A stretch of DNA of 64,000 nucleotides from DATBHM01 sp963772375 (GTDB taxonomy: Bacteria > Actinomycetota > UBA4738 > JACQTL01), in the NCBI GenBank assembly GCA_963772375.1, contig CAVYXG010000001.1, positions 806,001 through 870,000 of the forward strand, in the 5' to 3' direction. The translations under genes were made by a program, and so were the position numbers. Position 1 is the stretch's first letter, and each line of letters opens with the position of its first letter. Below are positions 33,119 to 42,527 of this stretch, one piece after another. The notes beneath the pieces were generated by a model. It did no database searches, had not been told where the DNA came from, and saw only the letters and a program-made list of their open reading frames with translations.

Positions 33119-34423
33119 TCAGACCCGAATGAAGCGTGCCCACCGCGACCACGCCGGGGCGTTGCCCTCGCCGCCGCGCCAGCCGACCCGCACCCGGTAC
33201 TTCGTTCCGTTCATTACTCCGGAGGTCATGAACACGGAGAGCCGGCTGTGCGCGTCGAGGGTGGCATCCTGCCGTAGGTAGGGGTGCCACCCGGCCGCAT
33301 CCTTGCGCTCCCATATGAACACCGCCCCCCCTCCCGGGTGGACGGGGAGGACGGCGGCCACGTAGTGGGGTGTCGCCGAGCGTCCGTACCGGGCGTAGCC
33401 ACGCTCCGTGGCCTGCGACCCCATCAGCCGGCCTGCCACCTTCGCCCGGACGGAGACCGCCGCCGTCGCGCTCGCCGCCGGCAGATAGCAGTTGTCGCCC
33501 GAAGAGCGCACGAGGAGCGAGGTCCGCTGCTCCAGCCGAACGTGGAACGAGATCGTTCCGTCCGCTTTCGGGTCCCCACGCCCGACCGCGGACCACGCGG
33601 ACCCCGGCGTCTTCCGGTACAGCGTCAGGCTCGCCCCCGCGGCGAATCGGGAGAGGCGAGCGGTCAGCGAGAGCCGGTGGCGGTACGGCACGATCCGGGG
33701 AGGCGGTGCCAGGCGGAGGACGGTCTTCGTTCTCATCGTGTGAATGGCGACCGACGCCGTGGCCGGCTGGCTCCCGAGCTGCCCGTCCGAGGCTCGGTAA
33801 CTGAACCGGTCGCTTCCGTTGCAGAGGATGGCCGGTGGCGTGTACGTCACCGGGGCGGCGCAGCCGTCCCCATCGCAGTGCCGCGGGCCGACGGTCCCGA
33901 TGGAACCGCTCGACGGCTGGCTCGCCGTGAAGTTGAGAGCGTCCCCGTCGGGATCCGACGCGGAGAGCGTGAGCGTGACCGGTTGGCCACGTGATGTGGT
34001 GCCTGACGCCGGCGCGGCGTCCGGCGGGCTGTTGACGACGTCGACGGGCGCCGACGTGGCCGGCCGGCTCCTGGCGCCCCCGTTCGACGCGACCACCTTC
34101 ACGGAGATGCGGTCGCCCCGGTCGCCGTTGCCGGTCCCCGACAGGTCGAGCGTCCGGCCACTCCGTCCGGAGAGGAGAACGCCGTTTCGGAGCCACTGGT
34201 AGGACAACGTGATGGCGTAGCCCTGCGGGTCGGTGGCATCGACCACCGCGGTCACGGTGGTATCGGTGGACGGATGGGCGGGCGCGACCGTGACCGACTG
34301 GATGACGGGGGGTCGAGGACGGCGCCCGGGGGCCGCCGCGGCTGGGGAGGAGAGCGAGACCACGACGAGCCCGATCAGGATCGACGGGAGGGAACGGTTC
34401 CGGGGCCGGAGAAGGCTCGTCAT
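33119..34423 (-). CDS. secreted protein with Ig-like/cadherin-type repeats, unknown function
   Basis: A 434-aa exported protein. The signal peptide ends in SSPAAAAPG. The first half has two or more beta-sandwich repeats of the kind found in surface adhesion proteins: YQWLRNGVLLSG, DPDGDALNFTA and YTPPAILCNGSDRFSYRASDG, the latter resembling cadherin-like or bacterial Ig-like modules. The second half has further beta-rich segments with Tyr and Trp (VRVGWRGG). There is no catalytic motif. ATG 34423 lies directly before the signal peptide. Role unknown, perhaps adhesion or cell-surface structure. Confidence 0.65.
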   Translation of the reverse strand: MTSLLRPRNRSLPSILIGLVVVSLSSPAAAAPGRRPRPPVIQSVTVAPAHPSTDTTVTAVVDATDPQGYAITLSYQWLRNGVLLSGRSGRTLDLSGTGNGDRGDRISVKVVASNGGARSRPATSAPVDVVNSPPDAAPASGTTSRGQPVTLTLSASDPDGDALNFTASQPSSGSIGTVGPRHCDGDGCAAPVTYTPPAILCNGSDRFSYRASDGQLGSQPATASVAIHTMRTKTVLRLAPPPRIVPYRHRLSLTARLSRFAAGASLTLYRKTPGSAWSAVGRGDPKADGTISFHVRLEQRTSLLVRSSGDNCYLPAASATAAVSVRAKVAGRLMGSQATERGYARYGRSATPHYVAAVLPVHPGGGAVFIWERKDAAGWHPYLRQDATLDAHSRLSVFMTSGVMNGTKYRVRVGWRGGEGNAPAWSRWARFIRV

Positions 34424-34650
34424 CGGCACTCCACGAGCGGTGGCGCGGAGCACAGTATCGCAGGCGGCGCCGCGTGGGCAGCCCCGTTCGCACACTTGCC
34501 GGGTCCCCCGCCCGAGTGGATCCACGTCCGGCGTGGGGACGTGCGGGCTCCGGATAGGGGACCCCCGTCCGTGGGCTGGTCGGACGCGGGCGGCACCCGT
34601 AGCATGCGGCCCCCGGCGTCCCGCGCCGGCGTCGAGAAAGGAGGCCCGAC

Positions 34651-35487
34651 GTGCGCACCTCGACCCCACGCCGCGCTCCGATCGTCGCACTCGTGGCCGC
34701 GATCCTGCTGGCGACCGCCCCCGCGGTCGCCTCCGCCGTCGTCGCGTTCGCCAGGAACGCCGGGCGCGTGGACGGCTTCTCGGCGGTGAAGGCGACCGCG
34801 TCCCTCCGGGACCGGAGCGGCAAGCTCGTCGCCACGAGCCGGACCACGGGCCGGCTCCCGAACGACATCATCGCCGAGGCCCCCAACGCCAATCGCCTTG
34901 ACGGCCTCGACTCCTCCGCCTTCGTGCGGAACCGGGGGTTCGTCGTGGTCTCGGTGCCCTGGACGGGCTGGAGGGCCGGCGGCGGTTCGGCTTCCGATTT
35001 CCACGTGAGCACGTTCGCCCAGGAGACCCAGGTCCACAAGGCGACCGCGGGCTCGAACCAGTTCGCCGAGGTGGGCCCCGAGCTGCCGGTGGCGATGTAC
35101 GGGCGGAGGCTGGAGGTCCGGTCGGTTCAGGTCTGCTACGACGCCACCGACCCCAACGTGACCCTCGACGCCTTCTTCTTGAACGCGTTCGATGACACCG
35201 CGGGGGTGGGGAGCCCCGCGGTCGTGTCGCTCGTCGACGCGACGAACCGCCACGATCGCGCGTGCCGCCGGTACACCTTCGCCACTCCCGTGCTCATGAC
35301 CCCGAGCCGGGTCATCGACATCGTCCTTCGGATCGACTTCGCGGGCCCCGGCACCATGCTGATCGGGCGAACGACCTTCGTCCTGCGGATCTCGGGTGCC
35401 GCCCCCGCCCCTCCCGCCGGCGGGCCGCGAACCGTCCTCTCGCCCGCAACCGGTGGTGGAGGCGGGACGGCTCCAACACCACCCTGA
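34651..35487 (+). CDS. secreted protein of unknown function
   Basis: A 278-aa exported protein starting with GTG 34651 behind a strong AAAGGAGG site. The signal peptide ends in AVASAV. Two copies of a short motif follow: ARNAGRVDGFSAVKA and NANRLDGLDSSAFV, of the (N/A)AxRxDG type seen in many secreted actinobacterial proteins. The rest is beta-rich, with a Cys pair and a low-complexity Gly/Pro/Thr tail (TGGGGGTAPTPP). No enzymatic motif is seen. It is divergent from the Ig-repeat protein gene and could be co-regulated with it. Confidence 0.65.
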   Translation: MRTSTPRRAPIVALVAAILLATAPAVASAVVAFARNAGRVDGFSAVKATASLRDRSGKLVATSRTTGRLPNDIIAEAPNANRLDGLDSSAFVRNRGFVVVSVPWTGWRAGGGSASDFHVSTFAQETQVHKATAGSNQFAEVGPELPVAMYGRRLEVRSVQVCYDATDPNVTLDAFFLNAFDDTAGVGSPAVVSLVDATNRHDRACRRYTFATPVLMTPSRVIDIVLRIDFAGPGTMLIGRTTFVLRISGAAPAPPAGGPRTVLSPATGGGGGTAPTPP

Positions 35488-35546
35488 CCCGCCTTTCGCT
35501 CCCGAGCGCACGCGTCGCCGACGTCGGATCTCGAACTCACGGAACG

Positions 35547-35660
35547 GACAGCATCCGGGAGCGACTCGGCCACTCGAGCATCACGGTTGCGATGGACCGG
35601 TACGGAGGCCCGCTCCCGCGCCTGGACGAGGCCATGGCTCGAGGCGTCGGACGACCCTGA
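35547..35660 (+). pseudogene. remnant of a tyrosine recombinase (integrase) C-terminus
   Basis: The frame reads DSIRERLGHSSITVAMDRY, then GGPLPRLDEAMARGV and a stop at 35658-35660. This matches the last part of phage-type tyrosine integrases: LGHSS with the conserved His, followed by the catalytic Tyr region (MDRYG). No integrase sequence is seen upstream of about 35547, so only about 38 codons remain. It marks an old integration event near the frameshifted metallopeptidase gene. Confidence 0.7.
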
Positions 35661-35752
35661 TCGGCCGAGCTTCCGCCGGAGGCCCGTCTCTTGACAGCCC
35701 TGGCCGGAACGGCGACATTCCCGCTCCAACAGCGGAACCAGGGAGGGAGGCC

Positions 35753-37878
35753 ATGCGCCACCGGCGCGGCGGATGCGACACGGTCGCCGCTCGTCCCGGC
35801 CGCGCTGCCCGAGCGATCGCCGTCGGGGTCGTCGCGATCGGGTTGGTCGCCGCGACCCCGGTGCCATCGCCGGCCGACCACCTCGACGCGACCCACGGAT
35901 CCTCGCAGTGGCACCATCGGCAGTCCCACTCCAATTGGCGCGGTGGGGATGCCGTCCGCGACGGCACCCTCCGGTTGCTCCACCACCCCCCGCCGCCGGT
36001 GCGCCGGCGCGGGACGTTCGACTGCGGGCCGAACCGGACGCAACTCCCCCACCTGCTGTCCACGAGGCACTTCCAGATCCGGTACGGGACGATCGGCGGC
36101 GGGCTGAGGGCCGCCATGTACGGGGCTGCGTTGGAGCACGCCTACTCGGTGGAGGTCACCTCGTTCGGATGGGCGAAGCCGCCGGTCATGAGCGGTCACC
36201 ACCTCCCCCAGGGGCGCTACCCGATCCGGATCGAGCGCCAGGCGCTCGGCGATTACGGGTTCACCAACTCAGTCGGAACGTGGGCGGGACCGGTCGGCGA
36301 CAACCCCGCCACGCCCTGGCGCGAGGCGGACGCGGAGGCCTCGTGCATGTCGCTCCGCAACAACTTCTCGTCCTCGCTCGAGATGCGCGTGACGGCCGCC
36401 CACGAGTTCGTCCACCTGATCCAGTACGGACTGGGAGTGCTCGACGTCGACAGCGAGCCCGATGACTCGTTCATCGAGGGCACCGCGGCGTGGATGGAGG
36501 GTGAGGTGGTCCCCCCCGTCCCATGACGCAGAGCAGTATCTGTGGCCGGACATCACGAGGAGCATGGGGGACTTTCCGTCGAATGGAACCGACGAGTACG
36601 GGTACTGGCTGGCCTTTCGGGGGATCACGGAGCGGTTCGGGACGGGGAGGGCCGGCGGCGGCGAGGACGTCATGCAGGCCGCGTGGGAGGCCATGAGCAA
36701 AGGAAAGGAGGAGCTTCCCGCGATGTCCGTGGGCGTGGCGTCCAAGAGCGCCACCCTGGGGGCGGCCTACCACGGCATGGCGGTCGCCTACCGATTCTCG
36801 AAGAAATGCGAGGGTGGGTACGAGCATCCGTTCTGCTTCGTCGATGGCGACCGCTACGTCGCCAGTCCCGGCCGGACTCCCGTAACGGGGGTGGTCACCC
36901 TCGACACGCCGTACGACGGACACATCCGCGCCGACTACTCGGCGAACTGGGTCCGCCTGCCCTCGTCGGCGAAGCCGATCACGGTCACGGTGCGGAGCAC
37001 GGGCCAGGGCAAGCTCCGCGCGAGCATCGACTGCGACACCGGGTCCAGGATCCGGGACGTGCCCATCCCCGGCGTCATCACGCCCGCGATCCGCCAGAGT
37101 GGCGTCCGCCTCAACCTGTCGAGCTGTGCCGGCCCCGCCTACGTCACGGTGACCGACGAGCGCGTGTCCGCTCCCAACCCCGACGACTCCCCACTGGACC
37201 CCTTCGAGGTGAGCGTCGACGTCCAGCCCGACCTCGACGGGACGTTCATCTGGTCGACGACGAGGCACCACGAGTCGTCGGACCCGCTCGACACGATCAC
37301 GGAGGACGGGACGAACGAGGGCTCGGCGACGGTCCACCTGGTGCCCGCCGACCCGAACTCCGGCGGCTACGCGGTCAAGGACAGCGGGGCCTCGACGTTC
37401 ACCTACAGCTACTCGTTCACCCAGGTGATCGAGAGCTCCGGGCCGAACGGCACCTGCACGACCACGAGCACCCAGACCGCGGGACGCCAACGGGAAGTTC
37501 TCGACCTACTCGTCACCCGCCGGGGATGCGTTCCTGGACGCGAGTATCGAGCCCGGTCCCACTCTCGATGCGTCGACCGACATCATCGGGATTCAAATGA
37601 CCATCCCCGTCGTGGTCGACATCCACAACGAAGGGCACGGGTCGGACCCGGACTGCCCGTTCACGTTCGACGACCAACGTGACGAGGACGGGCCGATCAT
37701 CGACTTCGTCGGGTTCAAGTGCGAACCACAAGGCGTGGTGAACGGGCCGTACCCCTCCACGTTCGAGGGCAATTGGAGGGACCAGCAGCGGACGTTCCAG
37801 TTCGCCTGCAGCGTGGACGTGAACGACTCTGCCGGGACCGGCAACCTCACGCTCACCGGCCAGCTCGCCGCGAGCTGA
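35753..37878 (+). pseudogene. secreted zinc-metallopeptidase-like gene broken by two +1 frameshifts
   Basis: The start ATG 35753 has a GGGAGGGAGG site and a signal peptide. The first frame carries the zinc motif AAHEFVHLIQYG and FIEGTAAWMEGE and ends at 36526. The coding sense continues in the next frame (SHDAEQYLWPD, YGYWLAFRGITERFG), then in the third frame from about 37480 (DANGKFSTYSSPAG) to the stop at 37878. Both shifts fit one extra base in a run: C7 at 36511-36517 and GGG near 37480. Removing both gives one frame of about 707 aa. Either a decaying gene or two sequencing errors. Confidence 0.75.
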
Positions 37879-37911
37879 CCCGGGCGGGCCTCAATACCCT
37901 CGGTGGTGGGC

Positions 37912-38160
37912 CTACCACCGAGTCAGGTCCCAGATGCCCTTCAACGCTCGGAGCGCGGCCACGTCCCGCTCCTCGGCCATTCGCACCCGGCGCGCGAGGG
38001 ATCCCCCGGGGGTCCCTGACCGGTGCTCCTCCCACCAACGCTTGGTGACCCGGTCGAACCATACCGCCGCTCCGACCACGGCACCGACCACCACCACCGT
38101 CGTCACCGTGGTGACTCGTCGAGCCGTGGCCTCCGAGATCTGCGGGCCGGATTCCTCCAT
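37912..38160 (-). CDS. small hypothetical membrane protein
   Basis: An 82-aa frame. It has a Thr-rich hydrophobic segment (VTTVTTVVVVGAVVGAAVWF) and a basic, Arg-rich C-terminal half (RMAEERDVAALRALKGIWDL). ATG 38160 is assumed; no good ribosome binding site is seen. It is convergent with the metallopeptidase pseudogene, 33 bp from its end. A single-pass anchor with a cytoplasmic tail is the simplest reading. Unknown function and moderate coding support only. Confidence 0.45.
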   Translation of the reverse strand: MEESGPQISEATARRVTTVTTVVVVGAVVGAAVWFDRVTKRWWEEHRSGTPGGSLARRVRMAEERDVAALRALKGIWDLTRW

Positions 38161-38349
38161 GGATGATCGAGGGCCCTCCTGCACGAGAACGATGTACCAC
38201 GATCTCCTCCGGGCCGTCCTCCTGGGCACGCTCCTCCGCAGCCCGGGCGAAGTGTTCGGCCGCGTCTCGACGAACCCGTGGCACACTGGTGCACGTCGGG
38301 CATGCGGCCGCCGAGCACGTTGGTCGGTGGTCATGTTGCGGGAGGAACG

Positions 38350-39684
38350 GTGCGAAAGCTGGTGAACCTTCGCGGACGACCGACGGCAGTGATCGTCGGA
38401 ACCCTGGCCACCCTCTGTCTGCTGGCCACCGCCTGCCAGTCGTCCGGCCCGACCGGCGGGCAGCACCAGGGCGGCGGGACGAGCGGCCCGGGCGGCGTGA
38501 CCGGCGGCGGCACGAGCGGACCCCCGCCCAGCCCCCCCAAGCCGCACAGCGTCGCCCGGTTGCGGATCACCCCGGTGAGCGGCAAGCAGGCCGCGCTGCC
38601 CGATTCCGGGATCACCGTCACGGCGACGGACGGAAAGATCACCAAGGTCAGGGTGAAGACCGACGGCGAGCCGGTCACCGGCCACGTCGACGCCGGTCAC
38701 ACGACCTGGCAGAGCGACTGGGCGCTCGAGACCTCGTCGAAGTACACGGTCCGAGCCACGGCGGTCGACGCGAAGGGCCTGAAGGTCTCGAAGACGAGCA
38801 CGTTCCAGACCCTCACGCCGGACGACTCGTTCCGGACGGTCATCTTCGAGGGATACCAGAAGACGTACGGCGTGGGGATGCCGATCATCCTGAACTTCGA
38901 CAAGCCCATCGAGAACAAGGAGGCGGTCGAGCGCTCCCTCGTGCTGCAGACGTCGAAGCGGGTCGTCGGGGCCTGGTACTGGGACGGCGACTCGACGATG
39001 TTCTTCCGCCCGCGGGGGTACTGGCCGGACCACACGACCGTGAAGTTCACCGGGCATCTCGACGGCGTGCTGGGCGCACCCGGCGTGTACGGCGTGCACA
39101 CGCTGACGCAGACGTTCCGCATCGGACGGTCGCTGGTGGCGGTGGCCAGCACCACCGACCACCACATGCAGGTCTTCCTCGACCGCAAGCTGCTCGGGGA
39201 CTGGCCCATCTCGACCGGCAAGCCCGGCGACGAGACGGCCAACGGGACCTACCTCACGATCACCAAGGCGAACCCCGAGGAGATGATCGGGGACGACTAC
39301 GACATCCTGGTTCCGTTCTCGGTGCGGATCACGTGGTCGGGGGCGTTCGTCCACGCGGCGCCGTGGTCGCTGGGCGAGCAGGGTCGCGTGAACGTGAGCC
39401 ACGGCTGCGTGAATCTCTCGCCGACGAACGCAGAGACCTACTACAACCTGGCCGTCCCCGGGGATCCCGTGACCGTGACCGGGAGTCCCAGGGGCGGCGA
39501 GTGGGACAACGGCTGGACGGTGTGGTTCCTGTCGTGGAAGGACGTCCTGGACGGAACCGCCACCCACCAAGCGGTCAAGGCCAATGCGAAGGGGAGCACG
39601 TTCGTCGACCCGTCGACGCTCCCCCAGGTCAAGCTCCACTCCCCGCTCGACGGGCCGCGCCCGGACAACTCGGTCTCGGCATAG
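38350..39684 (+). CDS. L,D-transpeptidase lipoprotein (YkuD domain with Ig-like domains)
   Basis: A 444-aa lipoprotein. GTG 38350 has GGAGGA just before it. The lipobox is LLATAC, followed by a Gly/Thr-rich linker. Two Ig-like domains come next (about residues 65-155 and 155-250), as in mycobacterial LdtMt2-type enzymes. The YkuD catalytic domain has HAAPWSLGEQ and the signature SHGCVNLS, with catalytic Cys353. It makes 3-3 cross-links in peptidoglycan on the outer face of the membrane. The C-terminal segment WFLSWKDVLDGT is typical of this group. Confidence 0.93.
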   Translation: MRKLVNLRGRPTAVIVGTLATLCLLATACQSSGPTGGQHQGGGTSGPGGVTGGGTSGPPPSPPKPHSVARLRITPVSGKQAALPDSGITVTATDGKITKVRVKTDGEPVTGHVDAGHTTWQSDWALETSSKYTVRATAVDAKGLKVSKTSTFQTLTPDDSFRTVIFEGYQKTYGVGMPIILNFDKPIENKEAVERSLVLQTSKRVVGAWYWDGDSTMFFRPRGYWPDHTTVKFTGHLDGVLGAPGVYGVHTLTQTFRIGRSLVAVASTTDHHMQVFLDRKLLGDWPISTGKPGDETANGTYLTITKANPEEMIGDDYDILVPFSVRITWSGAFVHAAPWSLGEQGRVNVSHGCVNLSPTNAETYYNLAVPGDPVTVTGSPRGGEWDNGWTVWFLSWKDVLDGTATHQAVKANAKGSTFVDPSTLPQVKLHSPLDGPRPDNSVSA

Positions 39685-39777
39685 CACGGGCGTGCCGCCC
39701 CGCGTGGGCGACGATGAGGTCATGATCGGTCAGCTGGGGAAGCTCCTCCGCCATGACCGACTCGACAGGATGCTGCG

Positions 39778-40227
39778 GTGACCCGCTCGTACGGTTCAGA
39801 CGACATCTCCATCACCAGGGGCCAGGCGCGCTACGTCTCCTGGGTGTCGGAGGTGCTGCTGGACATCGTCATCCTGAACCTCTTCGTCGAGTACATCCAT
39901 ACGATCGTCATCGACTCCTTCGCGATCTCGGTGCTGACTGCGCTCCTGCTCAAGCTGGCGATCGACGCGGTCAAGGGTCTGGAGCGTCGTGTCGCCGGGT
40001 ACTTCCAGTCCAAGGAGGGCGCGGTCTGGAGAGCCCTCGGGCTCATGGCGGTGTTCTCCATCCTGTTCCTGAGCAAGTTCGCGATCCTCGAGGCGGTCAA
40101 CATCGTGTTCGGGGACCACGTTCAGCTCGGTCACTTCGTCGAGATCGTCGCCATCATCCTCACGATGTTGGCGGCCAGCGCGCTGATGCGGTTCGTCTAC
40201 CGGCGGCTGGGCCACCGCAGCGCCTAG
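39778..40227 (+). CDS. hypothetical four-helix membrane protein
   Basis: A 149-aa protein starting with GTG 39778. Four hydrophobic segments are evident: VLLDIVILNLFVEYIHTIVI, ISVLTALLLKLAI, ALGLMAVFSILFLSKFAIL and IVAIILTMLAASALMRFVY, joined by charged loops. No known domain is recognised. It follows the L,D-transpeptidase gene and precedes tRNA-Arg. Unknown function. Confidence 0.65.
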   Translation: MTRSYGSDDISITRGQARYVSWVSEVLLDIVILNLFVEYIHTIVIDSFAISVLTALLLKLAIDAVKGLERRVAGYFQSKEGAVWRALGLMAVFSILFLSKFAILEAVNIVFGDHVQLGHFVEIVAIILTMLAASALMRFVYRRLGHRSA

Positions 40228-40288
40228 GGAAGTCGGGCTGCCCGGCTTCCGGCCGCATCCCTTCCCCTTGCTACAGTCGAACCCGCCG

Positions 40289-40363
40289 GCGCCGGTAGCT
40301 CAGTCAGGACAGAGCGGCTGCCTTCTAAGCAGCGGGTCGGAGGTTCGAGTCCTCCCCGGCGCA
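40289..40363 (+). tRNA. tRNA-Arg (anticodon TCT)
   Basis: Cloverleaf of 75 nt. The acceptor GCGCCGG pairs with CCGGCGC, followed by the TAGCTC D-arm. The anticodon loop CTTCTAA gives TCT, and the T-arm GGAGG-TTCGAGT-CCTCC is perfect. CCA is not encoded. Confidence 0.95.
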
Positions 40364-40371
40364 CTCGTCCC

Positions 40372-40397
40372 GATTGTGGCTTTCGCAAGCCACGATC
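40372..40397 (+). terminator. hairpin after tRNA-Arg
   Basis: An 11-bp stem (GATTGTGGCTT with AAGCCACGATC, one wobble pair) and a TCGC loop lie 8 bp after the tRNA. It fits a tRNA transcription end, although no T-run follows. Confidence 0.5.
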
Positions 40398-40479
40398 GGC
40401 CAGGCTTGCTCACGGCTCCGGGGAAGACCTCCCCGGACACTGTTCACATTCTGGCCGGCTCAGACCACTGTAAGGAAAC

Positions 40480-40959
40480 ATGAGTGCGCGCGTCGGCGAG
40501 GAAAGCGCCCAGGAAACGATCGAACGGCTCTTCTCGAGCCTGTCGCCCACCATGTGGCGGGCCGTCCTCGGCTATACGGGGGACCCGGACATCGCCGCCG
40601 ATGCGGTGGCCGAGGCGTTCACCCTTGCTCTTGAGCACCCGGATGACATCCGTTCTCCGTCCGGGTGGCTCTGGCGCGTGGCTTTCCGCCTCGCCACCGA
40701 GGAGGTCAAGCGTCGTCGGAAGACGAGTGGGGACGTGCCTGACCGACCTCTCGTCTCGGAAGAGCCCGCGGTCGACATCCTCCAGGCTCTGAGCCGCCTT
40801 TCCTCACGTCAACGTGGAGCCATCGTGCTCCATTACTACGCCGACCAGCCGGTTGCCGAGGTCGCTCGAATCCTCGGCTCGACACCGGCGGCAGTCCGGG
40901 TCCACCTGATGCGTGGCCGTAACCACCTCCGAGACCTGCTCGAGGAGCACGATGGATGA
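40480..40959 (+). CDS. ECF-type RNA polymerase sigma factor
   Basis: A 159-aa group IV sigma factor. Region 2 is recognisable (DIAADAVAEAFTLALEHP and the SGWLWRVAFRLATEEVKRRR core-binding/-10 part). Region 4 carries the helix-turn-helix LSSRQRGAIVLHYYADQPVAEVARILGS split over residues 110-140, ending in VRVHLMRGR. Its stop overlaps the next gene by 8 bp, which encodes a membrane-anchored beta-propeller protein and is probably its regulator. Together they look like a sigma/anti-sigma sensing pair. Confidence 0.88.
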   Translation: MSARVGEESAQETIERLFSSLSPTMWRAVLGYTGDPDIAADAVAEAFTLALEHPDDIRSPSGWLWRVAFRLATEEVKRRRKTSGDVPDRPLVSEEPAVDILQALSRLSSRQRGAIVLHYYADQPVAEVARILGSTPAAVRVHLMRGRNHLRDLLEEHDG

Positions 40960-42073
40960 CTTGAGAGAACGTTTGAGGTCCCTCGACCAATTGGAGCCCC
41001 CCGATCTGAGGAGACGACTCGGGATCCATTCCATGCCACCTCCGCGCGAGCGGAGATCGGCGCGACTGCTCGTCGCCGCCGCCGTGCTGATCGTCGCCGC
41101 GGCTGCCATCGCCGCGGCGTTCGTCGCCTTCCAGGGGACGGCCCGTCCGGCGGCCCCGTCTGTCGCGCCGACGCTCCGGCCGAACGGCCCAATCTGGTTC
41201 CTGGGAGGGGATCAGCCTGGGTCGATCTTCGGTCCCTCCTCTGTGAGCTCGATCGACGAGGACGGCTCCGGGCTCTCGACCCTCGACATCTCCCACCGCC
41301 TGCATTCGATCACCGGGTTGGCTGTGTCGCCGAACGGGCAACTCATCGCCGTGTCGAACGGGGGCGGGGAGTTTCCGCCCAGGAACATCTTCGTCATGCA
41401 TTCCGACGGCTCAGGACTCCGACAGATCACATCGGGAGAGTTCCAAGAGGTCGACCCCGCCTGGGCCCCCGACGGATCGCGCATCGTCTTCTCGAGCACT
41501 CGCTGCTGCGCTTCGGATCGATCCCAAAGCAACTACGACCTGTACACCATCCGCCCGGACGGTTCCGACCTCAGCCATCTGGTCAGCGACAGTGCAAGCG
41601 ACCTGTCCCCCGCATGGTCCCCAGACGGGAGTCGCATCGCCTACATCCGTTACGAGGAGGGAGATGGCGGGTGGCAGATTTGGACTGTAAGCGCGGACGG
41701 GACCGATGCGCGTCTCCTGGTCGAGAACGACCGCTTCAACTCTGTCGTGGCATGGTCCCCAAGTGGCGACGAGCTCGCCTACGTTACCGAACTCGGCGAC
41801 CGCGACTATCAGATCCGAGTCGTCCGCGACGACGGGACCCATGAGCGAACCCTGTTCGAGTGCACCGAACCCTGCATCGCCACCGGCTACACGCTCGCTT
41901 GGTCGCCCGATGGAACAGAGATCGCGTTCACCCAGTTCTTCAACTCACCAGGTCACGCCAAGCAGAAGATCTCGCTGATACCGAGTTCCGGAGGCGGGGT
42001 GCGCATCGTGGAAACGACCGGAACAAGCGCGTGCTGCCTCTCCTGGGTTCCGAAGCACCCAGCCGTCAGCTGA
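40952..42073 (+). CDS. membrane-anchored TolB-like beta-propeller protein, probable anti-sigma or sensor partner
   Basis: A 373-aa protein. A cytoplasmic N-terminus (DDLRERLRSLDQLEPPDL) precedes one transmembrane helix (about residues 33-56, LLVAAAVLIVAAAAIAAAF). The extracytoplasmic part has TolB/WD40-like blades: AWAPDGSRIVFSS, AWSPDGSRIAYIR, AWSPSGDELAYV and AWSPDGTEIAFTQ. ATG 40952 overlaps the stop of the ECF sigma gene, so translation is coupled. A classical anti-sigma zinc domain (HxxxCxxC) is not present, so sigma binding would have to use the short N-terminus. The likely role is a signal-sensing partner of the sigma factor. Confidence 0.75.
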   Translation: MDDLRERLRSLDQLEPPDLRRRLGIHSMPPPRERRSARLLVAAAVLIVAAAAIAAAFVAFQGTARPAAPSVAPTLRPNGPIWFLGGDQPGSIFGPSSVSSIDEDGSGLSTLDISHRLHSITGLAVSPNGQLIAVSNGGGEFPPRNIFVMHSDGSGLRQITSGEFQEVDPAWAPDGSRIVFSSTRCCASDRSQSNYDLYTIRPDGSDLSHLVSDSASDLSPAWSPDGSRIAYIRYEEGDGGWQIWTVSADGTDARLLVENDRFNSVVAWSPSGDELAYVTELGDRDYQIRVVRDDGTHERTLFECTEPCIATGYTLAWSPDGTEIAFTQFFNSPGHAKQKISLIPSSGGGVRIVETTGTSACCLSWVPKHPAVS

Positions 42074-42080
42074 GAGTCGA

Positions 42081-42527
42081 ATGGCGCGGGGTGTCGGAAG
42101 GCGCATCGTCTTCGTGATCGCCACTGCGCTCGTGGTCGTCATTGTCCTCCTCGCTGTCTCATGGTCCGAAGCCCGAACAGCGTTCCTGTGCATCGCCGCG
42201 GCGCTCCTGACCTTCTCGTGGTGGCTGCTTGGGCGCCTGCCCCGAGGCCGGGCGTCAGCCTGGGAATTGCGTGTCGACGCTGGCGTTTGCCTCGTCGTCG
42301 GCGGCGTCATGGCGGTCGCGGTCCCGACGACTCGGATCTTCTGCGAGTGCCCGGCACCACGGGGCGTGCGCGCCGCCTTTGAATGCGGGTGCGCAGCTGT
42401 CGATCGGTATGTCGGTCTGCGAGTCGGGATCGCCCTCACAGGATTGGTGCTGTCAATCGTCCTGGTGCTGTTGGCCCGCAGGCGGGACGCCCTCAGGGCC
42501 ATGCGGCTCCACGGTGAAGGGGTTTAG
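42081..42527 (+). CDS. hypothetical membrane protein
   Basis: A 148-aa protein with four hydrophobic segments (IVFVIATALVVVIVLLAV, TAFLCIAAALLTFSWWLLG, DAGVCLVVGGVMAVAV, VGIALTGLVLSIVLVLLA). A Cys cluster (IFCECPAP, FECGCAAVD) lies in a loop between the third and fourth helices, possibly a metal or redox site. It starts 7 bp after the beta-propeller gene and is therefore likely co-expressed with the sigma factor. No family is recognised. Confidence 0.65.
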   Translation: MARGVGRRIVFVIATALVVVIVLLAVSWSEARTAFLCIAAALLTFSWWLLGRLPRGRASAWELRVDAGVCLVVGGVMAVAVPTTRIFCECPAPRGVRAAFECGCAAVDRYVGLRVGIALTGLVLSIVLVLLARRRDALRAMRLHGEGV

